Counted from the first letter of the stretch, positions 50,703 through 60,364 are shown. The stretch: 64,000 nt of DNA from Salivita marina (GCA_038144425.1 JAYQNS010000003.1:248001-312000); one strand, 5' to 3'. Notes: generated by a model not told the origin, from the letters alone. Program-made: numbers and translations.

Positions 50703-52475
50703 ATGCTCAAGCGAATGCACCGGCTAGCGCCGATAATCCTGACCGCGGCCCTGCTCATGGGCTGCGCGCCGGAAGCTCCCCAGGCACCCAGCGCCGTAGA
50801 TCGGACCAGCGCTAGCGCCCAAGCCGCTATCGCCATGCCCGACACCCATTCCGCCCAGGTCAGCAAGGAAATCCTGAAGGCTGGAGGCAACGCGGTGGAT
50901 GCGGCCATTGGCGCAGCCTTCACCCTTGCCGTCACCCTACCGGAAGCCGGCAACCTTGGCGGCGGCGGGTTCATGCTCGTGCACATGGACGGCGAGAGCG
51001 CGTTTCTCGATTACCGGGAGACCGCCCCGGCCCTTGCCGATCGGGACATGTACCTCGGCGAAGATGGCGAAGTTATTGCGGATTCCACCCTCGTGGGACC
51101 GCGCTCCGTGGGCATCCCGTCCACGGTGGCGGGCCTGTGGGCCGCCCATCAACGCTACGGCACCCTACCCTGGGCAGCACTCCTCCAACCCGCCATCGCC
51201 CTCGCCCGGGACGGCTTTCTCGTACCCAAGCACTTGGCCGATCAGATCGCCGAGGGAGTCGAAAACCTTGAGGGTCGAACCAACTTTCCGGCCTACTTCG
51301 GTCCCGCAGCCAAGGCGGGGCAGCGCCTGCTTCAGCCCGAGCTGGCCCGTACCTTAGAGCGCATTGCCACCGACGGCCGGGATGGCTTTTATCTCGGTAA
51401 AACGGCGGAGCTGTTGGTGGCTGAGATGGAACGGGGCGGTGGTCTTATCACCTTCCAGGATCTCGCCACCTACGAAGCCGTTTGGCGAGAGCCCCTTAGC
51501 GGTACTTGGCGGGGCCAGACAGTGGTCTCCGCGCCTCCCCCCTCCTCCGGGGGCTTCGCACTCCTGCAGCTGCTACAGGGGAAGGACCTGCTGGCTGAAC
51601 ACTTTGACGGCTTAGCCCATAATTCCGCTCCCTATGTGCACCTCGTTGCGGAGCTAGAAAAGCGCGTCTTCGCGGATCGGGCCGAGTACCTTGGGGACCC
51701 AGCCTTTGTCGACATCCCCATCGCCGCGCTGCTCGCTGACGATTACATCGAGCGGCGAGCGGCGGAGGTTCAGCTAGACCGCATCTCGGCCTTCGACAGC
51801 GTCCGCCCCGGGCTTGCGCCGGCCGCCCCGCCGGCGGAGATCCGCGCCACGCTCTCCGCGATGGAACCGGCGGATACCACTCACTTTTCCATCGTCGATG
51901 CCGCGGGAAATGCCGTATCGAACACCTACACCATCAACTGGGCCTTCGGCAGTGGCGTGGTCGTAGAAGGGGCCGGCTTCCTCCTCAACAATGAAATGGA
52001 TGACTTCAGCGCCAAGCCAGGCACCCCCAATATCTTCGGCGTCATCGGCAACACCGCCAACGAAATCCAACCGGGGAAGCGCATGCTGTCCTCCATGACA
52101 CCGACACTGCTACTGGACGACGCCGGAAAGGTCACCCTGGTCATCGGCACCCCGGGGGGGAGCACCATCTTCACTTCGGTATTCCAGGTGATGGTGAACC
52201 TCCTCGACTTTGGCATGTCGCCCGAAGATGCGGTGGCCGCAACGCGCTTCCACCACCAGCTTTTACCCCCCGACCTGATTACCCACTCCTGGGCCAATCC
52301 CTTGAGCGAGGCCGTGAAAGCTGAGCTGGCGAAGCTGGGCTATCGCACGGAGAAACATCTTTGGGAATTCGGCGACGTGCAGGTCATCGTGCGCGGCAGC
52401 GACGGTTGGCAGGCCGCGTCCGATCCCCGGGGGCGGGGTGAATCCCAGGTATTTAAGGTCGAGGCCCAGCCCTAA
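50703..52475 (+). CDS. ggt: Gamma-glutamyltransferase (glutathione hydrolase), lipoprotein, 590 aa
   Basis: The N-terminal signal ends in the lipobox LLMGC (Cys20), so the protein is lipid-anchored. GGNAVDAAIGAAFTLAVTLPEAGNLGGGGFMLVH and DYRETAPA are GGT signatures. The self-processing nucleophile Thr is in DTTHFSIVDAAGNAVSNTYTINW, and LNNEMDDFSAKP and PGGSTIFTSVFQVM follow. It cleaves the gamma-glutamyl bond of glutathione and transfers it to water or amino acids in the periplasm. It follows the M28 gene by 43 bases and is likely cotranscribed. The 3' end nearly touches the convergent oxygenase gene. Confidence 0.94.
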   Translation: MLKRMHRLAPIILTAALLMGCAPEAPQAPSAVDRTSASAQAAIAMPDTHSAQVSKEILKAGGNAVDAAIGAAFTLAVTLPEAGNLGGGGFMLVHMDGESAFLDYRETAPALADRDMYLGEDGEVIADSTLVGPRSVGIPSTVAGLWAAHQRYGTLPWAALLQPAIALARDGFLVPKHLADQIAEGVENLEGRTNFPAYFGPAAKAGQRLLQPELARTLERIATDGRDGFYLGKTAELLVAEMERGGGLITFQDLATYEAVWREPLSGTWRGQTVVSAPPPSSGGFALLQLLQGKDLLAEHFDGLAHNSAPYVHLVAELEKRVFADRAEYLGDPAFVDIPIAALLADDYIERRAAEVQLDRISAFDSVRPGLAPAAPPAEIRATLSAMEPADTTHFSIVDAAGNAVSNTYTINWAFGSGVVVEGAGFLLNNEMDDFSAKPGTPNIFGVIGNTANEIQPGKRMLSSMTPTLLLDDAGKVTLVIGTPGGSTIFTSVFQVMVNLLDFGMSPEDAVAATRFHHQLLPPDLITHSWANPLSEAVKAELAKLGYRTEKHLWEFGDVQVIVRGSDGWQAASDPRGRGESQVFKVEAQP

Positions 52476-52476
52476 A

Positions 52477-53147
52477 CTACCCGGTGATGGACAACCGTGG
52501 CGCCCCCGCAAAGGGCGCCACGTAGGTCACGGAATGCACGTGACGCACATCGAAAAGGGAGAGCACATTCCAGCCCGGCACCCAGGCGTCTCGGGGGGTG
52601 CCGTTATCCTCAAAGAACTGCAGGAGCCCGCCCCAGTCCGGATGCCAGCGCTCCGTAAGGCTCAGGACATAGGCCACGCGCCGAGCTTGCCCGGGAATAT
52701 TATCTTGGTGGCGGGTGAGAAAATGGCCACCGCGATAGCGCGTGGCCTGACCATCGGCGTGGGTAATGTCCTGAAAGCCCGTCAGCGCCCGAACCTGGGC
52801 TAGCGTTTCCGGCGTATTCACCGCCTCCAGCACGGCCCGGAGATCCGGGTTTTGGGAAGCCGCCAGCTGGTGCCCTTCGTAGAGAAAGCCCACTCCCTGG
52901 CTCGCGGCTTGATGAAGCTCGCGCTGGAGCGCCTCCCGGGCTGCGGGGGACAGCTGCGCCAGGGCCTCCGAGGCCAGCACCTGCCCCTGCCCCCCCCCTG
53001 GGTCAACATGAGGGCATAGCCGGCCTGCGCCAGCAGCCCATGCCAGGCCTTCGCCTGAGCCTCGGGCAGAGCCTGCTCCAAACGGAGCCGCCCTTCCGCC
53101 GCGAAGCGCTGCGCCTGCGCCGCCCAATCCTCTCGAGGTGCAAACAT
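52477..53147 (-). pseudogene. 2-oxoglutarate/Fe(II)-dependent prolyl hydroxylase-like oxygenase, frameshifted
   Basis: From ATG 53147 the first frame gives FAPREDWAAQAQRFAAEGRLRLEQALPE and GYALMLTQG, then a run of nine G (complement of 52990-52998) breaks the frame. The second frame continues GQVLASEALAQLSP, GQDITHADGQ-like FQDITHADGQATRY, HFLTRHQDN with the Fe ligands His and Asp, and VHSVTYVAPFAGAPRLSITG with the distal His and the 2OG-binding Arg. One base more in G9 (or two fewer) restores about 223 residues. The family resembles SM-20/P4H-type proteins that hydroxylate peptides. A homopolymer error is the simplest explanation. Confidence 0.82.
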
Positions 53148-53198
53148 CGCCCCAGCCCCCAACTTCTATAAGCCCCTAGGCGCCCAGCCTACAGAAAG

Positions 53199-53226
53199 AA
53201 AAAGGGCGGCCTGCGCCGCCCTTTTT
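53199..53226 (-). terminator. Intrinsic terminator downstream of the Tat aminotransferase gene
   Basis: A 7-bp GGGCGGC/GCCGCCC stem with a CTGC loop (53204-53221), flanked by A5 and T5. It lies between two minus-strand genes, after the stop of the aminotransferase gene, and can end its transcription; symmetry would let it work both ways. Confidence 0.9.
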
Positions 53227-53260
53227 CCGTTCAACGACCGCTTCAACACCGAAGCGTCGC

Positions 53261-54379
53261 CTAGCCGAGGGTGTAAACCCGCTCAAAGGTTTGCACAAAG
53301 CGCTCGAGGTCTTCGAGCTTACCCATGCTGACCCGAGACCAGGTCTTGTAGGGCTCGTACACGCCGCGAATTAGCACGTTCTCGGCGCGCATCTTCGCCT
53401 GGAAGGCATCGGCATCACGGCCAATGTCGGCGTAGACAAAGTTGGTCTGGGACGGCACGTGGGGAATCTCGAGGCGATCAAAGAGCGCCTCCACCATCTG
53501 CCGCCCCTCCACAATCTTGCTCTTCGAGTAGGCCAGGAAGGCCTCATCGTTGTAGCTGGCCAGGGCCGCAGCGGCCCCCACCACGCTCGGAGAGGTCATG
53601 GCATGACGCTTCAGCATTTCCGCGAGGTGGGGCGGCGCCAGGGCATAGCCCACGCGAAGCCCAGCCAGGCCATAAAGCTTCGAGAAGGTGCGGGTAATGA
53701 TGACATTCTCCCCGCGGCGGACCAGATCCACCATGCTCGTAGCATCGGGGTTATCGGTGAGCTCGTTGTAGGCCTCATCCACCATCACCGTAGCCCGGGC
53801 GCTCACGGCTTCGCAGAAGGCGCGCATGCGTCCCCCTTCCACCGTCAGCCCCGTGGGGTTATTGGGATTACAGACGTAGACTAAGCTGGTCATGCTGTCC
53901 GTGACCGCAGCCATGCGCTCGAGGTCCTGATCCATTTCCCCGGTCAGAGGCACCCGAAGCACTTCCCCACCCATACGCTCAGCGACGGTAAGGTGGGGCC
54001 CGAAGGTCAGGCCCGGGGCCACGATCCGGCCGTACTTGGTAAAGGCCGCGGCCGCCGCAAACAGGCATTCCATGGAACCGGAAGTCAGGACAACGTGATC
54101 CGCCGTGAGGCCATGGCGCTCGGCGATCATCTCCGCCAGGGCGCGGTTCACCTTCCCCGGATAATAAGCACCGCCTTCCGTTGCGGACTTCGTAATGGCT
54201 TCTAGGGCCTTAGGCGAAGGGCCGTAGGGGTTTTCATTGGCGTTGAGCTTCACAACGCTCGCGCTGGGCCCATAAAGCATCGGGGCCCCAGCCCAGCTGC
54301 GCTGCGGCAAGGCCGTGGCCACGGCCGCAGCCCCAGCCAGGGTGGCCATAAAGGCTCTTCGACTGACTTCCGTATTCAT
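53261..54379 (-). CDS. Tat-exported class I/II PLP aminotransferase (histidinol-phosphate aminotransferase-like), 372 aa
   Basis: It opens with a twin-arginine signal, SRRAFMATLAGAAAVATALPQ, then a fold-type I aminotransferase: KLNANENPYGPSPKA, VVLTSGSMECL, YVCNPNNPTGLTVEG, VMVDEAYNELTD, and the PLP lysine in TRTFSKLYGLAGLRVGY. The sequence groups with HisC-like/aromatic aminotransferases. Export folded, with PLP, through Tat places it in the periplasm, which is unusual for this family. A HisC role is therefore doubtful. Substrate unknown. An own promoter is expected upstream of 54379. Confidence 0.88.
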   Translation of the reverse strand: MNTEVSRRAFMATLAGAAAVATALPQRSWAGAPMLYGPSASVVKLNANENPYGPSPKALEAITKSATEGGAYYPGKVNRALAEMIAERHGLTADHVVLTSGSMECLFAAAAAFTKYGRIVAPGLTFGPHLTVAERMGGEVLRVPLTGEMDQDLERMAAVTDSMTSLVYVCNPNNPTGLTVEGGRMRAFCEAVSARATVMVDEAYNELTDNPDATSMVDLVRRGENVIITRTFSKLYGLAGLRVGYALAPPHLAEMLKRHAMTSPSVVGAAAALASYNDEAFLAYSKSKIVEGRQMVEALFDRLEIPHVPSQTNFVYADIGRDADAFQAKMRAENVLIRGVYEPYKTWSRVSMGKLEDLERFVQTFERVYTLG

Positions 54380-54543
54380 AGTGATAGTTTCTCCACTCCA
54401 TCGACGATGACATCGTCAGCGTGCCAGCACAGGCCTAGCACTCGCTCAGCGATCCCCGTCTTCAGAAATACGCCCCCCTTTCTCAGAGATCAAGCCCTCC
54501 CAAGGACCTGGGAGCGGGGAGATGAAAAAAGAGCTTGACCTAA

Positions 54544-54563
54544 TACTGGTTGTTTATACAGTA
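54544..54563 (+). promoter_or_regulatory. LexA (SOS) box upstream of imuA-imuB-dnaE2
   Basis: TACTGGTTGTTTATACAGTA has CTG (54546-54548), ten bases, and CAG (54559-54561), with conserved flanking TA residues. It lies 34 bases before the imuA ATG. This fits LexA control of the mutasome operon. Confidence 0.85.
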
Positions 54564-54597
54564 TTTCCCTCCAAGCCATGATTGATGAGGCCCAACC

Positions 54598-55491
54598 ATG
54601 AATGCGTCCCTCGACCAACTCCTCCAACACCCTCACCTGTGGCGCGCCACGGCACGGCGGGGTTTTTCCGGGTCAGGGCTCAGCACGGGCTTTGCCACCC
54701 TTGATGGCGCCCTAGAGCAGGCCGGCTGGCCCCAGGATGGACTGATTGAGCTCTTAAGCGATCAACAGGGCATCGGTGAACTACGCACCCTCCTACCCAC
54801 CCTAAAAACCCTCACGCAAAATGAGGACCGCTGGGTGGCCTGGGTGGCGCCACCCCATTTGCTCTCCGCGCCGGCCCTGGAAGCTGCGGGGCTCCGCCTC
54901 GATCGGCTCCTCCTCATTCACCCCAAAACGCCTCAGGAACAGCTGTGGGCCATGGAACAGGCGCTGAAGTCCGGCACTTGCAGCGCCCTTCTGGGCTGGC
55001 TCGATCCGCGCCACGTGACCCCTCAGGTGCTGCGGCGCCTACAGCTGGCAGCCCGCAGCGGGGGCACCCTCGCCTTTCTATTCCGCCCGGAAAGCGCGGC
55101 CCAGGAGGCTTCCCCGGCAGAGCTACGCCTGCGTCTGGAAGCCGGCGGAAACGCCCAGGAGGTGCGGCTACACGTTCTGAAGCGTCGAGGGGGCTGGCCC
55201 CTCGAGCCTTTCGAGCTCGCCCTAAATGACCCCCTAAGTCAGCAGCTAGGCCCGCAGCTGGAGATGGTCTCCGGTGAGCCTAGGCCCTTGGACGTTACGA
55301 TCCCGGTCCTACCCTTGGCGGCTGCCCCCCTCAAGCCTTCCTCCGAGGCTGCAGAAACGCCGCGGCGCCTTTGGGCCCCCCGGGGGCCCTTCCGGGACGC
55401 CGCCGGTGCGCCTTCCGAGACACCACCTCGGTCGGCGCCCCTGGCCCATCATTCCGGGGGAGACGGCACCCCCCAGGCCGCCCGCCACTAG
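54598..55491 (+). CDS. imuA: Translesion synthesis protein ImuA (RecA/SulA-like), 297 aa
   Basis: ImuA is part of the ImuA-ImuB-DnaE2 translesion synthesis complex. The N-terminus SGLSTGFATLDGALEQAGWPQDGLIELLSD is the RecA-like fold of COG4544, with a degenerate nucleotide-binding loop. WVAWVAPPHLL and LRLDRLLLIHPKTPQEQLWAMEQALKSG are family segments, and the C-terminal 60 residues are low-complexity Pro/Ala-rich. It lies behind a LexA box and 27 bases before imuB. It is reported to help load or regulate the mutasome in related bacteria. Confidence 0.92.
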   Translation: MNASLDQLLQHPHLWRATARRGFSGSGLSTGFATLDGALEQAGWPQDGLIELLSDQQGIGELRTLLPTLKTLTQNEDRWVAWVAPPHLLSAPALEAAGLRLDRLLLIHPKTPQEQLWAMEQALKSGTCSALLGWLDPRHVTPQVLRRLQLAARSGGTLAFLFRPESAAQEASPAELRLRLEAGGNAQEVRLHVLKRRGGWPLEPFELALNDPLSQQLGPQLEMVSGEPRPLDVTIPVLPLAAAPLKPSSEAAETPRRLWAPRGPFRDAAGAPSETPPRSAPLAHHSGGDGTPQAARH

Positions 55492-55518
55492 CCCGGCCCT
55501 CTTGCCTGCGTATGCCCC

Positions 55519-57105
55519 ATGGCCCGGGAAACCCTTTGGCTATGTCTTCATCTGCCGCGCCTGGGGCTTGAGCATTGGCTCAAAAGCGATCCGGAGGGGG
55601 GCGGCGCTCTACCCCGGGCCCTTAGCGAGGAAGGACGCCTATGCCAGCTCAACACTCACGCCCAGGCTCGGGGGCTTAAGCCCCAGATGGCCCTCAGCAC
55701 GGCCCTAAGCATCTGCCAGGACCTCGACGTACGTCCTCGCATGCCCCGGGAAGAGGAGCAAACGCTACGCCTCCTTGGCGATTGGGCCACGGTGTTTACC
55801 CCCGACGTCAGTCTTTCTAATCCCTCGAGCTTAATGCTTCAAATATCTGATAGTGTTAAACTTTTTGAAGGCGCTGATCGCATCCAGAGCGCCGCCGTAG
55901 CCGGGCTCCAAGCCCAAGGTTACAGCGTCAGCGCAAGCCTTGGGCCCACCCCCCTCAGCGCCCAGGCTCTGGCAGAAGCGGGCCAGCAGCTCCCGCTAGA
56001 AGCCCTACGCCAGGCTCTCCCGGAAGATCCCACGCTGAGCCTGAAGGCGCGCTGGTGCCAGGGGGTTGCTACCCAAGCCACACCCCTCCTAGAACGCCTG
56101 CCCGCAGCCAGCCTCTTTCCCAAGGGCGTGACGGCCAAACTGCTAGAAGACCTTGGCCTTCATCACCTCGGCGCGCTCCGCGCGCTACCCCAGGCAGCGC
56201 TACAAGCACGCTTGGGGCAAGAGGCCCGGGACCGGCTAGAGCAATTCTGGGGAACCAAACCCGATCTCCGTCCCGCCCTCAAGACCCGCCGAGCCTTCTA
56301 CCGAGATCAGCCCTTTCTGGAAGATGCGGTGCACCGGGGCGGTCTACGCTTCCCCCTTCGGCGCGTCTGCGGAGAGCTCGCTCAATGGCTCCGAGATCGG
56401 CAGCTGCGCACCGATCGCCTCAGCTGGCGCCTTCAGCACCGGGATCACGGTAGCCAATACCTCCGCGTGGTGCTCGCCGACCCCCAGGGAAGCGCCGAAG
56501 CCTTCTACGAGCTCTCCTGGCTCCAGCTGAGCCGCGCTGAGCTCCTCCCCGCCGTGGATCGCCTCACGCTGCGCGTCACGTCCTTGAGCCCCTGTGAAGG
56601 GCCCGGCGAAGACCTCTTCCAAAGCGCCAAGCGCGGCACCCAGGAAACCCCACAAACGCTCCTCAGCCGCCTCTTCGCGCGCCTGGGGGAAGACAGCTGC
56701 TCGGGGCTCCGTACCCAGGACGATCCTCGACCCGAGCGCAGCACCACCACCCTTCGCCCTCGCTTCATCCCAAGCCCCCGAGGCTCCAAGAGCCCGGCCG
56801 GGGAGAATGCCCTCGAAGCCCCGCCCTTAGAAGGCGCCAGCTGGCGCCGCAGCCCCCGGCCCCTCTGGCTCCTCCCCCGCCCCCAGCGCCTCTCCGGCGC
56901 TCGCGCCCAGCCTCGCTACCGGGGCAAAACCCTGCAGCTACGCCAGGGCCCGGAGCGCCTCTGCTACGGCTGGTGGGACCACACTGCCGAGGGCCCAGGC
57001 ACGCCCCGGGACTACTGGGTAGCCCAGGCCCCTCAGGGGCCCTGGCTATGGATCTTCCAGGACAGCGCCACCGAGGCCTGGTACCTCCATGGGCTCTTCG
57101 CCTAG
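55519..57105 (+). CDS. imuB: Y-family polymerase-like protein ImuB, 528 aa
   Basis: ImuB has the Y-family fold but lacks the catalytic acids: the N-terminal motif reads LWLCLHLPRLGLEHWL where DinB has DxDxFYA. The fingers/palm section ALSTALSICQDLDVRPRMPREEEQTLRLLGDWATVFTPDVSL and the HhH region (LPAASLFPKGVTAKLLEDLGLHHLGALRAL) follow, then a little-finger-like domain and a long C-terminal tail. It is a non-polymerase hub that would bind the beta clamp, ImuA and DnaE2. Second gene of the SOS operon; dnaE2 begins 9 bases later. Confidence 0.93.
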   Translation: MARETLWLCLHLPRLGLEHWLKSDPEGGGALPRALSEEGRLCQLNTHAQARGLKPQMALSTALSICQDLDVRPRMPREEEQTLRLLGDWATVFTPDVSLSNPSSLMLQISDSVKLFEGADRIQSAAVAGLQAQGYSVSASLGPTPLSAQALAEAGQQLPLEALRQALPEDPTLSLKARWCQGVATQATPLLERLPAASLFPKGVTAKLLEDLGLHHLGALRALPQAALQARLGQEARDRLEQFWGTKPDLRPALKTRRAFYRDQPFLEDAVHRGGLRFPLRRVCGELAQWLRDRQLRTDRLSWRLQHRDHGSQYLRVVLADPQGSAEAFYELSWLQLSRAELLPAVDRLTLRVTSLSPCEGPGEDLFQSAKRGTQETPQTLLSRLFARLGEDSCSGLRTQDDPRPERSTTTLRPRFIPSPRGSKSPAGENALEAPPLEGASWRRSPRPLWLLPRPQRLSGARAQPRYRGKTLQLRQGPERLCYGWWDHTAEGPGTPRDYWVAQAPQGPWLWIFQDSATEAWYLHGLFA

Positions 57106-57114
57106 GCACCCCCC

Positions 57115-60100
57115 ATGGCTGGCTACGCGGAGCTCCACTGTCTGACCCACTTCAGCTTTCTGCGCAGCGCCGCAGATCCAGAGCGGTTAGCGGAGCGCGC
57201 CAAGGCTCTAGGGTACGCGGCTCTGGCGGTGACCGACGAATGCTCCGTAGCTGGAGCCGTGCGCATGCACCAGGCCTGCCAGGCCGAGGGCCTAAAGCTC
57301 ATCGTGGGCAGCGAATTCACCCTCGAGGAGGGACCCAAGATCGTGCTCCTGGCCCCGGACCGAACCAGCTATGGCGCGCTTTGCAGCCTCATTACGCAGG
57401 CCCGCCGGCGCTGCGAAAAGGGCCACTACCGTCTAAGCCTCCGGGATCTGACGGCCCAGCGCACGGCCCAGAGCCTAGCCCTTTGGCTTCCCGACCCATC
57501 GCACAGCATTGAAGCCCAGCAGCCCTGGGGAGAGGCGCTCAAGGCGGCCTTCCCGGAGCGCCTCTGGCTGGCCCTGGGATGCTTTGACGAGGGGGACGAC
57601 GCCGGGCGTTATCACCAGGTCTACGCCCTAGGCCAGGCCCTTGCCCTCCCCCTCACCGCCGCCGGGGATGTGCGCTTGGTCACGCCGGAGGATAAGCCTC
57701 TCCACGACGTACTCACGGCCATCCGCCTGGGGCGTCCCGTGGCCAGCCTTGGCTCAGCGCTCCATAGCAACGGAGAGCGTCACCTCCAGCCCTGGGCCAC
57801 CCTTCAGCGTCGCTACACCCCCGAGCTCCTGGCGGAAACCCTGCACATCGCTGATCGTTGCCACTTCTCCCTGGCTCAGCTGCGCTACGAATATCCCGAG
57901 GAACTCGTCCCTCCGGGGCAGACGCCGAGCAGCCACCTTCGGAGCCTCACCTTCGCCGGCGCGGCTCAGCGCTGGCCCAGCGGCATTCCCGACAGCGTGA
58001 CCCGGCAGCTTGAGCACGAGCTCACGCTCATCGAGGCCCTAGGCTACGAGTACTTTTTTCTGACGGTCTACGACATCGTCGCCTTCGCTCGCGGCGAGGG
58101 CATTCTGTGCCAAGGTCGAGGCTCCGCGGCCAATTCTGCCGTGTGCTATTGCCTGGCCATCACGGAGGTGGACCCGTCCCAAAGCCAGCTGCTTTTTGAG
58201 CGCTTCATCTCTAAGGAGCGCAACGAACCTCCAGACATTGATGTGGATTTTGAGCATCAGCGCCGAGAGGAAGTTATCCAGTATATCTACCGGAAATACG
58301 GCCGGGACCGGGCTGCCCTCGCTGCCACGGTGATCGCCTATCGCCTGCGCAGCGCCCTTCGGGACGTAGGAAAGGCCCTGGGCTTTGAGGCCGCCTTCAT
58401 CGAAAAACTCGCCCGCCAGGCCCGGGGCTGGGAACGAAGTCGAGGCCTTCCCGAGCTATTCAGCGCCTGCGGCGCCGATCCCACGGTGCCCGCGCTACGG
58501 CGCTACCAGGCCCTCGTCAGCCAGCTTCTAGGGGCGCCTCGCCACCTCTCCCAGCACGTGGGGGGCTTTGTGATCTCCCGGGGCCCGCTGGCCGAGCTGG
58601 TCCCCGTGGAAAACGCGAGCATGGCTGAGCGCACGGTGATCCAGTGGGATAAGGACGATCTAGAGGCGCTGGGTCTCTTGAAGGTCGATGTGCTGGCGCT
58701 GGGCATGCTGAGCGCCCTGCGCCGAAGCCTCGAGCTTCTTGCGCCCCTACGGGAGGGCCCCGGGAGTCTGACCGATATCCCCCGGGAGGATCCGGACACC
58801 TATGCCATGCTCCAGCGGGGCGATGCCCTAGGGGTCTTCCAGGTGGAGTCACGGGCTCAGCTCGCCATGCTTCCCCGGCTGAAGCCTGCCTGCTTTTACG
58901 ACCTCGTCGTGGAGGTCGCCATCGTGCGCCCCGGACCTATCCAGGGGGACATGGTTCATCCCTACCTGCGCCGGCGCCAGGGCCTGGAAGCGGTGCACTA
59001 CCCCAATGCAGCGGTACGCGAGGTGCTCGAACGCACCCTTGGAGTGCCCATTTTCCAGGAGCAGGTTATTAAGCTGGCTATGGTAGCTGCGGGCTTTAGC
59101 GGCGGCGAAGCCGATGCCCTGCGCCGGGCCATGGCCGCCTGGAAACGCCAGGGTGGGCTGAGCCATTTCCGGGACAAGCTACTCCGGGGCATGCGGGAAC
59201 GGGGCCACGATGAGGCCTTCGCGGAGCGGCTCTTCGCCCAGATTCAGGGCTTTGGAGAATACGGCTTCCCCGAGTCCCACGCTGCCAGCTTTGCCGTGCT
59301 CGTGTATTGCTCTGCCTGGCTCAAGCGTCACGAGCCCGCAGCCTTCTATGCGGGCCTACTGAACAGCCTGCCCATGGGCTTCTACAGCGCCGACCAGCTT
59401 CTCCAAGATGCACGACGCCATGGCCTCGAAATCCGCCCCGTGGATGTGCAAGCTAGCCACTGGGACTACACCCTGGAGCCTAGCCCCGAAAGCCCTGGGC
59501 CGGGCCAGCGGGGCCCGGGGCCCTGGCATTATGACTACGCCTCCCCCCAGGCGGCGCTGCGCATGGGATTCAGGCAAATCAAAGGCTTACGACGCGATTC
59601 AATAGAACGTCTCATTCAAGCCCGAGAGGCCGGAGGCCCCTTCAAAAGCCTTCCGGAACTGCGGCGCCGGGCCCAGCTCGACGCCGGGAGCCTCCGCTGC
59701 CTGGCCCAAGGGGATGCGCTCCAGACCCTGAGCGGCCACCGGCACCAAAGCCACTGGGCTCGAGCGGCGCTGCTGCCTGCCACACCCCTCCTGGGGGACG
59801 AGCGCCCTAGGGATGAGGTCAACCTTCGCGCCCCGCGCCTGGCGGAGTCGCTCCGGGCGGACTACGAGAATTTAGGCACCACCTTGCGCCCCCATCCCCT
59901 AGCGCTGCTGCGCAGCCGATCTCGCTTCCGGAAGCTCCCCCGGGCGGAAGATCTACGATCGCTCCGCAATGGGCGCTTCCTGCGCCTCGCGGGCATCGTG
60001 ACCGGACGCCAGCGCCCCGGCACCGCCTCCGGGGTGCTCTTCCTTACCCTCGAGGACGAAACGGGCTTTATCAACGTAATTGTGTGGCCCCGGGTGCTCG

Positions 60101-60255
60101 AACGCTTCCGGGCCGTGGTGCTGGGGGCGAGCCTGCTCTACGTAAAGGGGGTGCTACAGCGGGAGGGGGAAGTCATTCACGTCGTGGCCGGCGCCTTCTT
60201 CGACGAAAGCGCCCAGCTGGCGGACCTTCCCCTGAAGGCCCGGGATTTTCACTAG
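57115..60255 (+). CDS. dnaE2: Error-prone DNA polymerase DnaE2, 1046 aa
   Basis: A C-family polymerase. The N-terminal PHP domain starts YAELHCLTHFSFLRSAADPERLAERAKALGY; the palm shows CQGRGSAANSAVCYCL, PPDIDVDFEHQRREEVIQYIYRKYGR (catalytic Asp triplet), PGPIQGDMVHPYLRRRQG, and GEYGFPESHAASFAVLVY; the C-terminus has helix-hairpin-helix and OB domains (RLAGIVTGRQRPGTASGVLFLTLEDETGFINVIVW). It replaces bases opposite lesions and causes damage-induced mutation. Third gene of the imu operon. Confidence 0.97.
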   Translation: MAGYAELHCLTHFSFLRSAADPERLAERAKALGYAALAVTDECSVAGAVRMHQACQAEGLKLIVGSEFTLEEGPKIVLLAPDRTSYGALCSLITQARRRCEKGHYRLSLRDLTAQRTAQSLALWLPDPSHSIEAQQPWGEALKAAFPERLWLALGCFDEGDDAGRYHQVYALGQALALPLTAAGDVRLVTPEDKPLHDVLTAIRLGRPVASLGSALHSNGERHLQPWATLQRRYTPELLAETLHIADRCHFSLAQLRYEYPEELVPPGQTPSSHLRSLTFAGAAQRWPSGIPDSVTRQLEHELTLIEALGYEYFFLTVYDIVAFARGEGILCQGRGSAANSAVCYCLAITEVDPSQSQLLFERFISKERNEPPDIDVDFEHQRREEVIQYIYRKYGRDRAALAATVIAYRLRSALRDVGKALGFEAAFIEKLARQARGWERSRGLPELFSACGADPTVPALRRYQALVSQLLGAPRHLSQHVGGFVISRGPLAELVPVENASMAERTVIQWDKDDLEALGLLKVDVLALGMLSALRRSLELLAPLREGPGSLTDIPREDPDTYAMLQRGDALGVFQVESRAQLAMLPRLKPACFYDLVVEVAIVRPGPIQGDMVHPYLRRRQGLEAVHYPNAAVREVLERTLGVPIFQEQVIKLAMVAAGFSGGEADALRRAMAAWKRQGGLSHFRDKLLRGMRERGHDEAFAERLFAQIQGFGEYGFPESHAASFAVLVYCSAWLKRHEPAAFYAGLLNSLPMGFYSADQLLQDARRHGLEIRPVDVQASHWDYTLEPSPESPGPGQRGPGPWHYDYASPQAALRMGFRQIKGLRRDSIERLIQAREAGGPFKSLPELRRRAQLDAGSLRCLAQGDALQTLSGHRHQSHWARAALLPATPLLGDERPRDEVNLRAPRLAESLRADYENLGTTLRPHPLALLRSRSRFRKLPRAEDLRSLRNGRFLRLAGIVTGRQRPGTASGVLFLTLEDETGFINVIVWPRVLERFRAVVLGASLLYVKGVLQREGEVIHVVAGAFFDESAQLADLPLKARDFH

Positions 60256-60364
60256 CCGTGTATTAGGCGAAGCCCCGTCGCCCGCCCAGCGCAGCAAGGT
60301 GCGCAGGGCTCCCAGCGCAGCATCCCAAGGCCCTGGGGAAATCATGGCGAGGGCCGACGGGGGT

